This document shows, in pieces, positions 1 through 8,599 of a stretch of 64,000 bases of DNA. Source of the stretch: Sporomusa ovata DSM 2662 (GTDB taxonomy: Bacteria; Bacillota; Negativicutes; Sporomusales; Sporomusaceae); contig NZ_ASXP01000003.1 in the NCBI RefSeq assembly GCF_000445445.1, positions 310,001 through 374,000 of the forward strand, written 5' to 3'. A program made the position numbers and the translations under genes. The notes beneath the pieces were generated by a model, which was given only the letters and a program-made list of their open reading frames with translations, did no database searches and was not told the origin of the DNA. Each line of letters opens with the position of its first letter. The first letter of the stretch is position 1.

Positions 1-752
1 GGTGCAATTAGATTATGAATGATGGATACATATTCGCTGAGTGGCTTACTTACCCCAGAACCGATTGGATACATCTTCCCATCTATGCCCTTATCCTGCA
101 GTTCAGTCAATGCCTCAATCGCATCATCGATATAGATATAATCCCATTGCTGCTCAAGCTTAGTAAATTCTGGCGATTCTCCTTTAAGTAATGAGCATAT
201 TGCATATGTTATCAGGTTACTGTCTCTTCGTCCTGGACCATATATGCTGCTGATCAACGTCCATATGAATTCCATATTATGCGTTTTAGCATAAACGCCG
301 CACAAGTATCGCGCTGATATTTTTGCCGCACTATAAAAATCTGATGGTGCTGGGGCATTATAGCCTGTAATCACAGCATCTGAACAAGCAAATTCAGATG
401 CAGAACCTGGAACAATCACTCTTTTTATATTCAGTGCATCTAAACATTCCATTATTTCCATCATATACGAAATATTCTGAGTCTGCAAATCACACTCATT
501 TTTCACACTGCTACTGACTCCAACCCAGGCAAGAATATATGCTGTTGATATTCCTTCAGGAATAAGATTTGTCACTTCTTTGAACTTGCCAAGCGAAAAC
601 TCGATACATATAACATTTTCTATATTGCTAACAGAAGAAAAATCTGTTCCTTTTCCAACCAGCGCAACCACCTCATCCCCCATTTTGCTGAACGCCTTTG
701 TCAAATGGGTTCCTAAAAAGCCATTTGCACCAATTACCAGTATCTTTTTCAT
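1..752 (-). CDS. NAD-dependent epimerase/dehydratase (SDR), C-terminus beyond window
   Basis: Partial gene: about 250 codons are open from an ATG at 752 to the window edge without a stop. The product begins MKKILVIGANGFLGTHL, a Rossmann GxxGxxG motif, and has a YSAAK (YxxxK) catalytic pair near residue 125, so it is an extended SDR acting on a nucleotide sugar. A GGAAGG site lies just upstream. It resembles the complete SDR at 7666-8586, including the shared GS...PL.EY.. segment, so the two are probably paralogs modifying related sugars. Substrate unknown. It is the last gene seen in the minus-strand polysaccharide cluster. Confidence 0.85.
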   Translation of the reverse strand, partial: MKKILVIGANGFLGTHLTKAFSKMGDEVVALVGKGTDFSSVSNIENVICIEFSLGKFKEVTNLIPEGISTAYILAWVGVSSSVKNECDLQTQNISYMMEIMECLDALNIKRVIVPGSASEFACSDAVITGYNAPAPSDFYSAAKISARYLCGVYAKTHNMEFIWTLISSIYGPGRRDSNLITYAICSLLKGESPEFTKLEQQWDYIYIDDAIEALTELQDKGIDGKMYPIGSGVSKPLSEYVSIIHNLIA

Positions 753-781
753 CACATACCTTCCAATCTATTCCTACACTT

Positions 782-994
782 TTACTTTTCCAGCTTATAC
801 CGACTAATCGGGCAAGTTCGCACACATCGCCTGCACCCTATACATTTTTCTTCATTGATCTGAGGATACCAAAAACCTTCCACATCCTCTATTGCTTCAA
901 TTGCTGATTTGGGGCACACATTTCGACAAGCAAAACACCCACAACATGCATCCATATTTTCCAAAATAGAAATCTTGGTTTTAGATTCCTGCAT
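782..994 (-). CDS. Small 2x[4Fe-4S] ferredoxin-like protein
   Basis: A 70-residue protein with two complete CxxCxxCxxxCP motifs (CGCFACRNVCP and CIGCRRCVRTCP), predicted to hold two [4Fe-4S] clusters. In polysaccharide loci this module normally forms the N-terminus of FrhB-like (coenzyme F420 hydrogenase beta subunit family) proteins. Here it is a separate gene, with the FrhB-like body at 1958-2902 and an aldo/keto reductase between them. It probably passes electrons to that protein; this is inference from context. The start is ATG at 994; the GGGGAG upstream lies a little far away. Confidence 0.8.
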   Translation of the reverse strand: MQESKTKISILENMDACCGCFACRNVCPKSAIEAIEDVEGFWYPQINEEKCIGCRRCVRTCPISRYKLEK

Positions 995-1037
995 TTGTAC
1001 CAGCTTCTCCCCTTCCTCGTTTGCTCAAGAATTCAGA

Positions 1038-1934
1038 TTACTTTCTTAAACTTTTCGCTCCCATAACCTTATAGTATGAATTTGCTAAAAAGAATTTGAG
1101 TTTTTGTTTGCTTGAGAAATATGTATCAGGATTATTCCGAACCCTCAATCCGCTATGAAGCCCATCAATGAGAGCTATTTCAGTTTCACTGAGATTAAAG
1201 TCTAAAATATTCACATTGTTTTCAATATGTTTTTGCTTTGACGCAGCAGGAATGGCGATGTAATGCTTCTGATAATCCCACCTCAAGATAATCTGTACAA
1301 CACTTTTACTATATTTTTTGCCAAGCTGCATCAAAACTTGATTGTTCATCAAATCAGGATGCATTCTTGCCAAGGGAGTGTAACACATAACCTGAATACC
1401 ATTTGCCGCACAGTAATCACATAACTCCTTTTGATTGAACAGCGGGTGCAATTCAAACTGATTGATAGCAGGCGTAATATGTGCATGTTTTCTCAATTTT
1501 TCTAAATGTTCAATATTAAAATTGCATACGCCAATTCCTTTGCAGAGTCCTTTATCATAAACCCTCTCCATTTCCTTCCAAATAGATAAATATACATTTG
1601 GGAAAGGCCAATGCATCAAATATAGATCCACGGGCGATGAATCATCACCGAACAGATTAACTAAGCTTTTTCTCAAAAGCTGCTCAACCTCATGGGGGTG
1701 AGTAGGCATAGTAAACTTTGTAATAACAGTATAATCTTCTCTTCTTTCAAAGGTTTTCCGCAAAGCATCACCCAAGAATGCTTCATTGTGATAATCGTCT
1801 GATGTATCAAACAAGCGTACACCGGCTTTTGCTGCTAATGCCACAATTTCCGAAAGGTTATCCGTATATGAATAGGTTCCAAACCCCTGTGCCGGGATAG
1901 ACATTCCATTATTTAAGACTAATCGTTCCTGCAT
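1038..1934 (-). CDS. Aldo/keto reductase
   Basis: A 298-residue NAD(P)H-dependent reductase of the aldo/keto reductase (TIM barrel) superfamily. The catalytic tetrad is visible: Asp43 and Tyr48 in FDTSDDY, Lys73 in VITKF and His108 in YLMHWPFP. The family N-terminus ...LNNGMSIPAQGFGTY supports the ATG at 1934, preceded by AAGGAG at 8 nt. An ATG at 1958 overlaps the upstream stop (TGATG), also has a GGAG, and is the alternative. The gene sits between the FrhB-like body and its ferredoxin module, so it may work with them on a sugar or carbonyl intermediate. Substrate unknown. Confidence 0.85.
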   Translation of the reverse strand: MQERLVLNNGMSIPAQGFGTYSYTDNLSEIVALAAKAGVRLFDTSDDYHNEAFLGDALRKTFERREDYTVITKFTMPTHPHEVEQLLRKSLVNLFGDDSSPVDLYLMHWPFPNVYLSIWKEMERVYDKGLCKGIGVCNFNIEHLEKLRKHAHITPAINQFELHPLFNQKELCDYCAANGIQVMCYTPLARMHPDLMNNQVLMQLGKKYSKSVVQIILRWDYQKHYIAIPAASKQKHIENNVNILDFNLSETEIALIDGLHSGLRVRNNPDTYFSSKQKLKFFLANSYYKVMGAKSLRK

Positions 1935-1957
1935 GATTCTGTTCTCCTTTTCTTGCA

Positions 1958-2902
1958 TCAGTTTCTCCATAAACGCTGCAATTTTGCTTTAACTTTGAAA
2001 ACAAAACTATGAGGATTATTTTTTTTAAAGCATTCCACTGGATTTTTTCTGAACAGCAGGAGAAATTTATCACGTTCCTTTGTTAGCGGTCTGCAGATAT
2101 TGTAATACACGTTATACTTTGTTGCCTGTTCCTGTGTGATTTCAAAAAAATCCAGAGAATTTGCAATACGCTGAAATATTTCGCAGCCAATTTGTGTATT
2201 AACAAATACAACTGAGACGCCCTTGTTATCATCAAACGAGGGGTCGATTTGCTCAATTCCCCAACAATCTGCAATCGTCAAGTCAGAGAATCTGTTCTTG
2301 CCCTTGAACGGACATTGATAGCAAGACTTACGCATGAGCTTTCCGGAAACATAGGCATTCATAAATACATTTTGGCCGCCTACTTCATGAATTTGCTTGT
2401 TCTCTGCATCAATTTTAACGCTAAAACGATGCCATCCGAACCTTTTATCCTTAAGATTGATTGACTTGATTGTCTGTCCTGCAAACTCATAATCCAGATA
2501 CGACTGCCAAACACCTGGGGATGCGATTCCCATGCAAATCAAATCAACTGAAATCAGGTTTTCATAGTTCTTATTCAAGACGCTATGCAGAGCAGCCACC
2601 TGACAGGGGGTACCAGTAAACAGTACAAGTGCTCCTGCCTCAAGTAAATTTTTGACTTGAATATAGATATCGCCAATAAAACTCTGAGAATATTTAGAGC
2701 CGACAAACTGCTTGCATTCTTCCAATGTAGAGGCAATAGAATGCTCCGATTGGAAATTCTGATTATACCGAACTCCCACAACATAGCCATACTGCCCAAT
2801 TACATACTCGGAAAGAGCAGAAAACATACCACCGGATGTGCTATTATATCGTATATTCTCGTCTTTGTGACGACAAGCAAAGACCTTGTTGTGCTCAAGC
2901 AT
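1958..2902 (-). CDS. FrhB-like (coenzyme F420 hydrogenase/dehydrogenase beta subunit C-terminal family) protein
   Basis: About 314 residues of the FrhB/FdhB C-terminal family often found beside pyruvyl transferases in exopolysaccharide loci. Typical blocks are STSGGMFSAL (about 21-30), FTGTPCQVAAL (about 95-105) and CYQCPFKG (about 194-200). The usual N-terminal 2x[4Fe-4S] module is missing and seems to be encoded separately at 782-994. The ATG at 2902 is chosen because GGAGGG lies 6 nt upstream and the start overlaps the previous stop by 8 nt; a longer frame begins at a TTG (2962) inside the upstream gene. Likely a flavin/Fe-S redox protein modifying a glycan; the exact reaction is unknown. 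Confidence 0.82.
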   Translation of the reverse strand: MLEHNKVFACRHKDENIRYNSTSGGMFSALSEYVIGQYGYVVGVRYNQNFQSEHSIASTLEECKQFVGSKYSQSFIGDIYIQVKNLLEAGALVLFTGTPCQVAALHSVLNKNYENLISVDLICMGIASPGVWQSYLDYEFAGQTIKSINLKDKRFGWHRFSVKIDAENKQIHEVGGQNVFMNAYVSGKLMRKSCYQCPFKGKNRFSDLTIADCWGIEQIDPSFDDNKGVSVVFVNTQIGCEIFQRIANSLDFFEITQEQATKYNVYYNICRPLTKERDKFLLLFRKNPVECFKKNNPHSFVFKVKAKLQRLWRN

Positions 2903-4451
2903 TTTTCCCTCCAAACCTTTCAACCAAGTAGTCATATGTGGTTCTGGGAACCAGCCTTGCAACCTGCAACCAATCGCCAGCTTCCAGTGACCGCCTTACT
3001 CTTGAAGCACTAATCACTTCATGGCTGTCCTCTTTTCGTTTGATCTCACAGAACTCAATGTTCATTAACGGCAACCGCTCACGCATCGTGTTATTGTACT
3101 GTCTCGTAACAATATCCAGCGGTTCTTCTCCAGCGAATCGAACTGTAATATTGAGAATTGGTGCAATTCCCCGCGCAAAAATATCCACATCATTTGATGT
3201 ATCAAGTACTGTATCCTTTAAGTTATCCTTATAGAAGTAACCGGGGAAAGTGAGCGCAGAAATAATGAATTTGCCGCTGGGCAGAACACAAACATTAGGC
3301 AAATCCGCCGCTCCTTTTTTTACCAGCTCAAAGCGATCCTCATAAGGGAACACAGACTTATTTTCCTCAACAACAAAGATATATAGCCGATCCACTTGAC
3401 TTGCCGCCGTCTCAATCAAATAACGATGCCCAAGTGTGAATGGGTTGCAATTCATTACAATTGCACCATTCTTTCTGGAGATATAATCCGCATCACGAAA
3501 TTTTTTCAAATCTTCAGCAAATCTCAAGAACTCTTCCGACTCTATAATTTTAATGCTTTGGGTATCAGATGCAGGAAGCATGACAGACACTTTGCCTTGC
3601 TCTTTCTTCTTGAAGCAACCTTTCGCCTTCAGTTTTTCAAAAATGAAAGCTCCAATTGCATGATTACCATACTCATTTGTGTGGTAGGTCTCGTCTGTGA
3701 ACCATTCCCCAATAGCATGCGGCCGATCAAATATGCTCGACGTGTCCAAAGCCAGAATTCCGAGTTCTGCGGCATATTTTCTCAGAACCATCCCCATATG
3801 GCTAATAATAATGATAATATCTCCACTCTTAAAACACTCGTTATTGATGACATTGATATCATCCAGAAGCGTCGAGCCACATCCGACGGCTAAGTTATTC
3901 ACACAAAATGAACCTTCGAATTCCTCATTTATACGACTCTGCAAGTAAGACGGAATTGTCTTAGAATCTTCCACTCCGGTTCCGCGAGCTGTACACGCAC
4001 CAAAAACACAAATTTTATGCTGATATTTTGCAGGATTGTTCGGCGTAAGTCGTAATCCGTTTTTGAAATTGACTCGTTTACTGGTATAATCGGCGACCAT
4101 TTTCTTGTTGCCTAAATCAACAATCTTTGTACCGTCATAAACAGAATCAATATATTCGCGTGTGATCCCGCCTGGATAGATGGACTGGAGAATTTTCATG
4201 TCAGCTTCTGTTACATTATTAAAGTCCAAAACCCAGTTATCGATGCGATTCTTTTCCGCTTCGGTCAGATTGCGAATCACATCTGGGTCCGGGGTTGTAA
4301 ATATATAAAGCCCCACATGATGCTTCTTGCATCTTTCGTATACCTTTGCCAACTCTGTCAGCATATTTATGAACTTTTTCTTTTTATACTGATAAACCAA
4401 TGGTGCAAGAACCTTAGATGTTCTAATGGAACGTTTGATTTTCTTTATCAT
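2895..4451 (-). CDS. SGNH-hydrolase-like plus citrate-lyase-ligase (CitC)-like nucleotidyltransferase fusion
   Basis: A 518-residue protein with at least two modules. Residues about 145-275 look like an SGNH/GDSL-type domain (FGACTARGTG, NNLAVGCGST, and a late HTNEYGNH block). Residues about 327-510 resemble the C-terminal ligase domain of [citrate (pro-3S)-lyase] ligase, with the nucleotidyltransferase motif NPFTLGH (338-342 = FTLGH) and a closing ISASRVRR motif. There is no citrate lyase nearby, and the gene lies between a flippase and the FrhB-like gene, so a role in activating or attaching a glycan substituent is inferred. The start ATG 4451 has GAGGGG 7 nt upstream; a GTG at 4469 is less likely. 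Confidence 0.75.
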   Translation of the reverse strand: MIKKIKRSIRTSKVLAPLVYQYKKKKFINMLTELAKVYERCKKHHVGLYIFTTPDPDVIRNLTEAEKNRIDNWVLDFNNVTEADMKILQSIYPGGITREYIDSVYDGTKIVDLGNKKMVADYTSKRVNFKNGLRLTPNNPAKYQHKICVFGACTARGTGVEDSKTIPSYLQSRINEEFEGSFCVNNLAVGCGSTLLDDINVINNECFKSGDIIIIISHMGMVLRKYAAELGILALDTSSIFDRPHAIGEWFTDETYHTNEYGNHAIGAFIFEKLKAKGCFKKKEQGKVSVMLPASDTQSIKIIESEEFLRFAEDLKKFRDADYISRKNGAIVMNCNPFTLGHRYLIETAASQVDRLYIFVVEENKSVFPYEDRFELVKKGAADLPNVCVLPSGKFIISALTFPGYFYKDNLKDTVLDTSNDVDIFARGIAPILNITVRFAGEEPLDIVTRQYNNTMRERLPLMNIEFCEIKRKEDSHEVISASRVRRSLEAGDWLQVARLVPRTTYDYLVERFGGKNA

Positions 4452-4485
4452 TGATATTCCCCTCACCACATATTTCTTTGCTTAC

Positions 4486-5949
4486 TCAGCCGCATTCTTT
4501 TGCTGCTTTCATCATCTGTAAATTCTCTACGATCGTCTTACGCTTCGCAAAGAGAACTGTCAATATTACAGCTAAGAATGCATATCGAATAATCGTCGTT
4601 TGAAACAACAACGAGCATACCAGCGATAATAATAACATTCCTCCACCGAGAAGGAGTATAAATTTGCTATCGTAAACAGAAACATTATCTCCAACTTGCT
4701 TCTTTAGGACAATTTTCATAAAAACATAATGTCCGTAGGTATACAGGATATAGGAAATCAGCGTTGTGTATCCGGCAGCAATAAAACCAAATCTGTTGAT
4801 AAAAATATAGTTCAGTATCACATTCGCTACAGCAGCTGCAATGGAACCGAACATCACATACTTTACCTGCGCATAGTAATACTCAATGTTAACAAAGAGG
4901 TTTACTGTAAACATAAAGTATACACTAACAATCAGCGGTGCAATTACATAAACCCCATCGCTGTATTCTGCCGGAGCAAGAATTTTCATCACATCAGGCG
5001 CAATAAAGATTATCAGCATATTTATCGTTGCTACGAGCAAACACAACATTTTTGCAACATTGTGAATCTGCTCATAGTTTTTCTTCTTCATATTTTGATA
5101 AGTCCAAGGTATCATTGAGTTCATAATTGCCGTGTTCACAATTGTCATGATAGTGGACAGTGAAAATGCTACGCTGTACATCGCCACATCAGCATCTCCA
5201 CAAATATCTCGAATCATCAGACGGTCACATTGCTGAAAGATAATTGCTGACAGGAAATGTGGAATCAGAGGAATATTAAATTTGAGTGCGAAAGTCCAGT
5301 ATTCTCTGTTATACAACTTTTTCAGTTTACTAAGAATCATCACCATAGGAATCGCATATCCAATGATTGTGACTCCCACTTTGGCCGCAATGGCAGCCAG
5401 TCCTTTAAATTCTTCCGATACATAACTGATAAGCGGAATGCTAACGATTGGAACAATGAATGCTATCCCCAATGTCAGTGCGGCTAACGCTTTGTATTTG
5501 AATTGAAATCTCTGATATGCACTCCAATATTCATACGATGGCTGAAGCAAGATTTCCAAAAACATCAGCACAACAAAAGCAGTCGGTAAGCCAAGAACCT
5601 GATTCCAGAATCCTTCTGCTGCCAGATAAACACAGAAAACAAGTAGTGTAATCAGAGAACTCAGGCCAAACATCGCCGAAGTATAGCCATCTCGGTCATT
5701 TTCATATTTAAGCATGCCATTCATATAAACGTGGTATGACAGATTCAAGGTAGCAATTACTGCAATAATCTGCATCCACGACAAGAATATTGTATAGTAG
5801 CCAAAATTAGCCTGGCTCATTATTCGTGTGTAAATAGGAACCGCACAGAACGCAATTCCTTTTTGGCAAATACTACATAATGTAAATGTAATTGATGCTT
5901 TTGCTGGTTCGCTTGCACCTTCCAGTTTTGCCTTTATTTTATCAATCAT
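4486..5949 (-). CDS. wzx: Oligosaccharide flippase, Wzx/MVF superfamily
   Basis: A 487-residue integral membrane protein with about 12-14 hydrophobic segments, the N-terminal TRIMSQANFGYYTIFLSW block of polysaccharide exporters and short basic loops. It would flip the undecaprenyl-linked repeat unit across the inner membrane. Its ATG overlaps the stop of the pyruvyl transferase gene (ATGA), implying translational coupling. With the Wzy candidate at 10126-11343 and the Wzz-like protein at 23074-24534 it completes a Wzx/Wzy pathway. Confidence 0.88.
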   Translation of the reverse strand: MIDKIKAKLEGASEPAKASITFTLCSICQKGIAFCAVPIYTRIMSQANFGYYTIFLSWMQIIAVIATLNLSYHVYMNGMLKYENDRDGYTSAMFGLSSLITLLVFCVYLAAEGFWNQVLGLPTAFVVLMFLEILLQPSYEYWSAYQRFQFKYKALAALTLGIAFIVPIVSIPLISYVSEEFKGLAAIAAKVGVTIIGYAIPMVMILSKLKKLYNREYWTFALKFNIPLIPHFLSAIIFQQCDRLMIRDICGDADVAMYSVAFSLSTIMTIVNTAIMNSMIPWTYQNMKKKNYEQIHNVAKMLCLLVATINMLIIFIAPDVMKILAPAEYSDGVYVIAPLIVSVYFMFTVNLFVNIEYYYAQVKYVMFGSIAAAVANVILNYIFINRFGFIAAGYTTLISYILYTYGHYVFMKIVLKKQVGDNVSVYDSKFILLLGGGMLLLSLVCSLLFQTTIIRYAFLAVILTVLFAKRKTIVENLQMMKAAKECG

Positions 5950-7058
5950 ACATTGTCATCCTCAGAGGAAAGCACGGTTCGCAGGTAATTTAATGAATCG
6001 CTTTTCAGCGAATTAATCGCTTGATCTACTTGCTCCCATTTCTCTGGTGTCACTTCCTTCTTAGCAAGAAGAAAGTTTTTATCCGTACATTCTGCAAGAT
6101 CAAGTTTCTCAAGCAATCCACTGATTCTGTCATTATGACCATTCAGATTTTCAATTTCAGCATAGAATTTCTTATGAAACTTAATCGAAAAAACAGCTCC
6201 ATGGAAAGAGGTTGTCAGCACGTACTGAGCATTTTTAATCAATGCGAGAAAATCTTCTGGTCCCTGTCCATATTTGATTGTGAAATCGTGATATTTATAT
6301 TTTGCCGCAATAAGATCTGTTAAAAATACTACCTTTAGGCCTGTCTGAGTCGCCAGCTTCCGTGCTATCTCAATCAGTTCTCTTGGGGGCGCAACACAAT
6401 AAATCAGAATATACTCTCCCTCCGTATTCTCCAGTAGGAATTCTTCCTCCCACTTCTCTGTATCCCACAAAAGGGTTGGGTCGATATCCGCTCTGATCGC
6501 GCAGCCCAATGTGCTTAACTTCTCACCGCATATATTCTCGCGCAGTGATATGCAAGAGAATCCATGCAAATTTTTCTTGATTCGTTGCTCGTACTGTTCA
6601 AAACTTTTCAACATTCCCAGACTGACCGCATAAGAATACTTCTTGCGCTCATCTTCAACGAAGTTCAAAAAATAGGTATCATCGTCGCCACAGACAGAAT
6701 AATTCCACAACTGATCGGAGCCCGTAATAAAAACATCAAAGTAGTCATTTATACTTTTCAAATCATTATTATCCAGCTTCTGCACATCCAAATGATTACT
6801 TACAAACGCGGCAAACCTTTTCTTTTTTGACTCCATAACTTTGGAATACGGGATGTACTTTATCAAGTCCTTTATGATTCTCTTATCCCAGTGAACCAAA
6901 ACGCCCATGTCCTCAATCGCAGGACACTTATAATCCAAAAGCTTGCAAACATCCCGATCAGAATTTCCAAGTGATTTAATTGTCTGCTGCAAAGCATATG
7001 CCTGCAACACAGCGCCATAATTTAAGGCTCTGTGATATGTAATCATTGCAACGCGCAT
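5946..7058 (-). CDS. Polysaccharide pyruvyl transferase family protein
   Basis: A 370-residue member of the polysaccharide pyruvyl transferase family (PF04230 type). The N-terminal ITYHRALNYGAVLQAYALQ block, the FITGSDQLWN motif and the C-terminal TTSFHGAVFSIKF block are all typical. The family adds ketal-linked pyruvate from phosphoenolpyruvate to a sugar of a glycan repeat. Translation starts at ATG 7058 behind GGAGG and runs into wzx by a 4-nt overlap. Pairing with an FrhB-like gene is common in such loci. Confidence 0.88.
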   Translation of the reverse strand: MRVAMITYHRALNYGAVLQAYALQQTIKSLGNSDRDVCKLLDYKCPAIEDMGVLVHWDKRIIKDLIKYIPYSKVMESKKKRFAAFVSNHLDVQKLDNNDLKSINDYFDVFITGSDQLWNYSVCGDDDTYFLNFVEDERKKYSYAVSLGMLKSFEQYEQRIKKNLHGFSCISLRENICGEKLSTLGCAIRADIDPTLLWDTEKWEEEFLLENTEGEYILIYCVAPPRELIEIARKLATQTGLKVVFLTDLIAAKYKYHDFTIKYGQGPEDFLALIKNAQYVLTTSFHGAVFSIKFHKKFYAEIENLNGHNDRISGLLEKLDLAECTDKNFLLAKKEVTPEKWEQVDQAINSLKSDSLNYLRTVLSSEDDNV

Positions 7059-7082
7059 TTCAAACCTCCGACATTGTAGTTC

Positions 7083-7652
7083 TTAAAGATACTTCCTCTT
7101 ATATTCCGCAAAGGACTGAAGATTCTTATCCTTATCTGCAAATATCACATTATCCATGCCTCCGACTTCGTCAAGCGGCCACTTAACGTCAATATCGGGG
7201 TCATTCCACATAATACCGTCATCGTATTCACCATAGAAATTCTCTGCGCACTTATAGGACACAATAGAATCCTCCAACACCAGATATCCATGTGCAAAGA
7301 GCTCAGGCACCAGCAGCTCACGGCAGTTTTCACCGGTCAGGTAAAATCCCCGCCACTGCATGAATGTTTTTGATTCTGGACGCAAATCGACAATTACATC
7401 ATAGATCTTGCCGGAAACACAGCGAACAAGCTTCGCCTGCTCATGGACTCGCTGAAAATGCAAGGCCCGAATAACACCTTTCTTGGAAACTGTATAAAAG
7501 ACTTCTTTCAAGTCATGATGAATTTCATTTGCTTCAAAAAGCGGCTGGGAATAATCCTTAATAAATGCGCCGCGGACATCTGTTGACTTAAAGGTTGTGA
7601 TCTGATAGGCGCCATCCAAATCTAATTTTTCAAACTCAAACTTCTGAATCAT
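7083..7652 (-). CDS. dTDP-4-dehydrorhamnose 3,5-epimerase-like (RmlC/RfbC family) cupin
   Basis: A 189-residue RmlC-type cupin with the family blocks DVRGAFIKDYSQ, GVIRALHFQ (probable active-site His), YDVIVDLRP and FAHGYLVLED. It would epimerise C3/C5 of a nucleotide-4-keto-6-deoxyhexose. It pairs with the SDR at 7666-8586, and no classical RmlD is recognised, so the substrate could be the CDP-linked 4-keto sugar from RfbF/RfbG rather than the dTDP sugar; that is inference. Its AAGGAG site overlaps the upstream stop codon. Confidence 0.85.
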   Translation of the reverse strand: MIQKFEFEKLDLDGAYQITTFKSTDVRGAFIKDYSQPLFEANEIHHDLKEVFYTVSKKGVIRALHFQRVHEQAKLVRCVSGKIYDVIVDLRPESKTFMQWRGFYLTGENCRELLVPELFAHGYLVLEDSIVSYKCAENFYGEYDDGIMWNDPDIDVKWPLDEVGGMDNVIFADKDKNLQSFAEYKRKYL

Positions 7653-7665
7653 GTTCTTTCACTCC

Positions 7666-8586
7666 TTACATCTGCGTCCGCAGCCACTCGACTGTCGTCT
7701 TGATTCCATCTGCAAAATCCACGTTGGGAACAAACCCGGTATCTTCGTGAAGCTTTTTCCCACTGAACATCTCTGGAGGCAAGCAAATACCATTGAATGA
7801 TACTGCACCGAGATGCAATTCAATAGAAGGATCAATCGCATCTCGAATCATGCAAATATACTCTTTTAGTGGGCGCTCGGAATTGCTACCCAGATAGTAC
7901 ACACAATTTGCCTTACCCTTCTCCGCAGCTGCAATCATGGCACGGATGGTATCCGTTACATACACGAAATCATAGGTCTGCGTGGCAGCGGTAAAGTTTG
8001 CAGGCTTACCTTCCAGCATAAGCTTAGACGCAAAATTGATAAAATTTCCGGTTCTATTGCCAACACCATAGGTATTGGAAAGGCGAACCCAGACATGTTC
8101 TATTCCATTCTGTGCACAGATAGCCTTTGTCAAATAGTGAGCCGTAAGCTTTGCCGTACCATATTCGCTTGTCAGGTTCGGAGTTGCGCCATCGGTTGGG
8201 ATATAATTCTGGACATCCAATTCCGCCAAAGTACCTGCTCCGACAAACCGCTTACAGTTCATCTTTATGAGTGCCATCACCACGTCACAGGCATAGTGGA
8301 CATTCATAAGCTGAAGCGCATAATCGCCACGTGCGTCTCCTGTGGAGCCAGCCCAGGCCAGATGGAAGCAACAATCAATTGCTTTCTCTTTAATTAAGCT
8401 CGACAACCGGTCGATTTGAGCCAGTTCGCAATATATGATCTCCACATTCTCGAAGTCACGAATGGCATCGATACTCTCCTGCTCATCCTTAATAATTGCA
8501 TAAATTTTCTCACAGCGCTCGCTCATCTGGCGAATCAGTTCTGTCCCAATAAAGCCGTTTGCGCCGGTTATAATTACTTTATTCAT
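7666..8586 (-). CDS. NAD-dependent epimerase/dehydratase (SDR), probable 4-keto-sugar reductase
   Basis: A 306-residue extended SDR with ITGANGFIGTEL at the N-terminus and YGTAK as the catalytic YxxxK. The position next to the RmlC-like epimerase suggests reduction of the epimerised 4-keto-6-deoxyhexose, analogous to RmlD; the nucleotide carrier (CDP or dTDP) is not determinable. It is similar along its length to the partial SDR at the window start. The ATG at 8586 follows AGGAGGG at about 8 nt. Confidence 0.85.
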   Translation of the reverse strand: MNKVIITGANGFIGTELIRQMSERCEKIYAIIKDEQESIDAIRDFENVEIIYCELAQIDRLSSLIKEKAIDCCFHLAWAGSTGDARGDYALQLMNVHYACDVVMALIKMNCKRFVGAGTLAELDVQNYIPTDGATPNLTSEYGTAKLTAHYLTKAICAQNGIEHVWVRLSNTYGVGNRTGNFINFASKLMLEGKPANFTAATQTYDFVYVTDTIRAMIAAAEKGKANCVYYLGSNSERPLKEYICMIRDAIDPSIELHLGAVSFNGICLPPEMFSGKKLHEDTGFVPNVDFADGIKTTVEWLRTQM

Positions 8587-8599
8587 GTTAGAACCCTCC

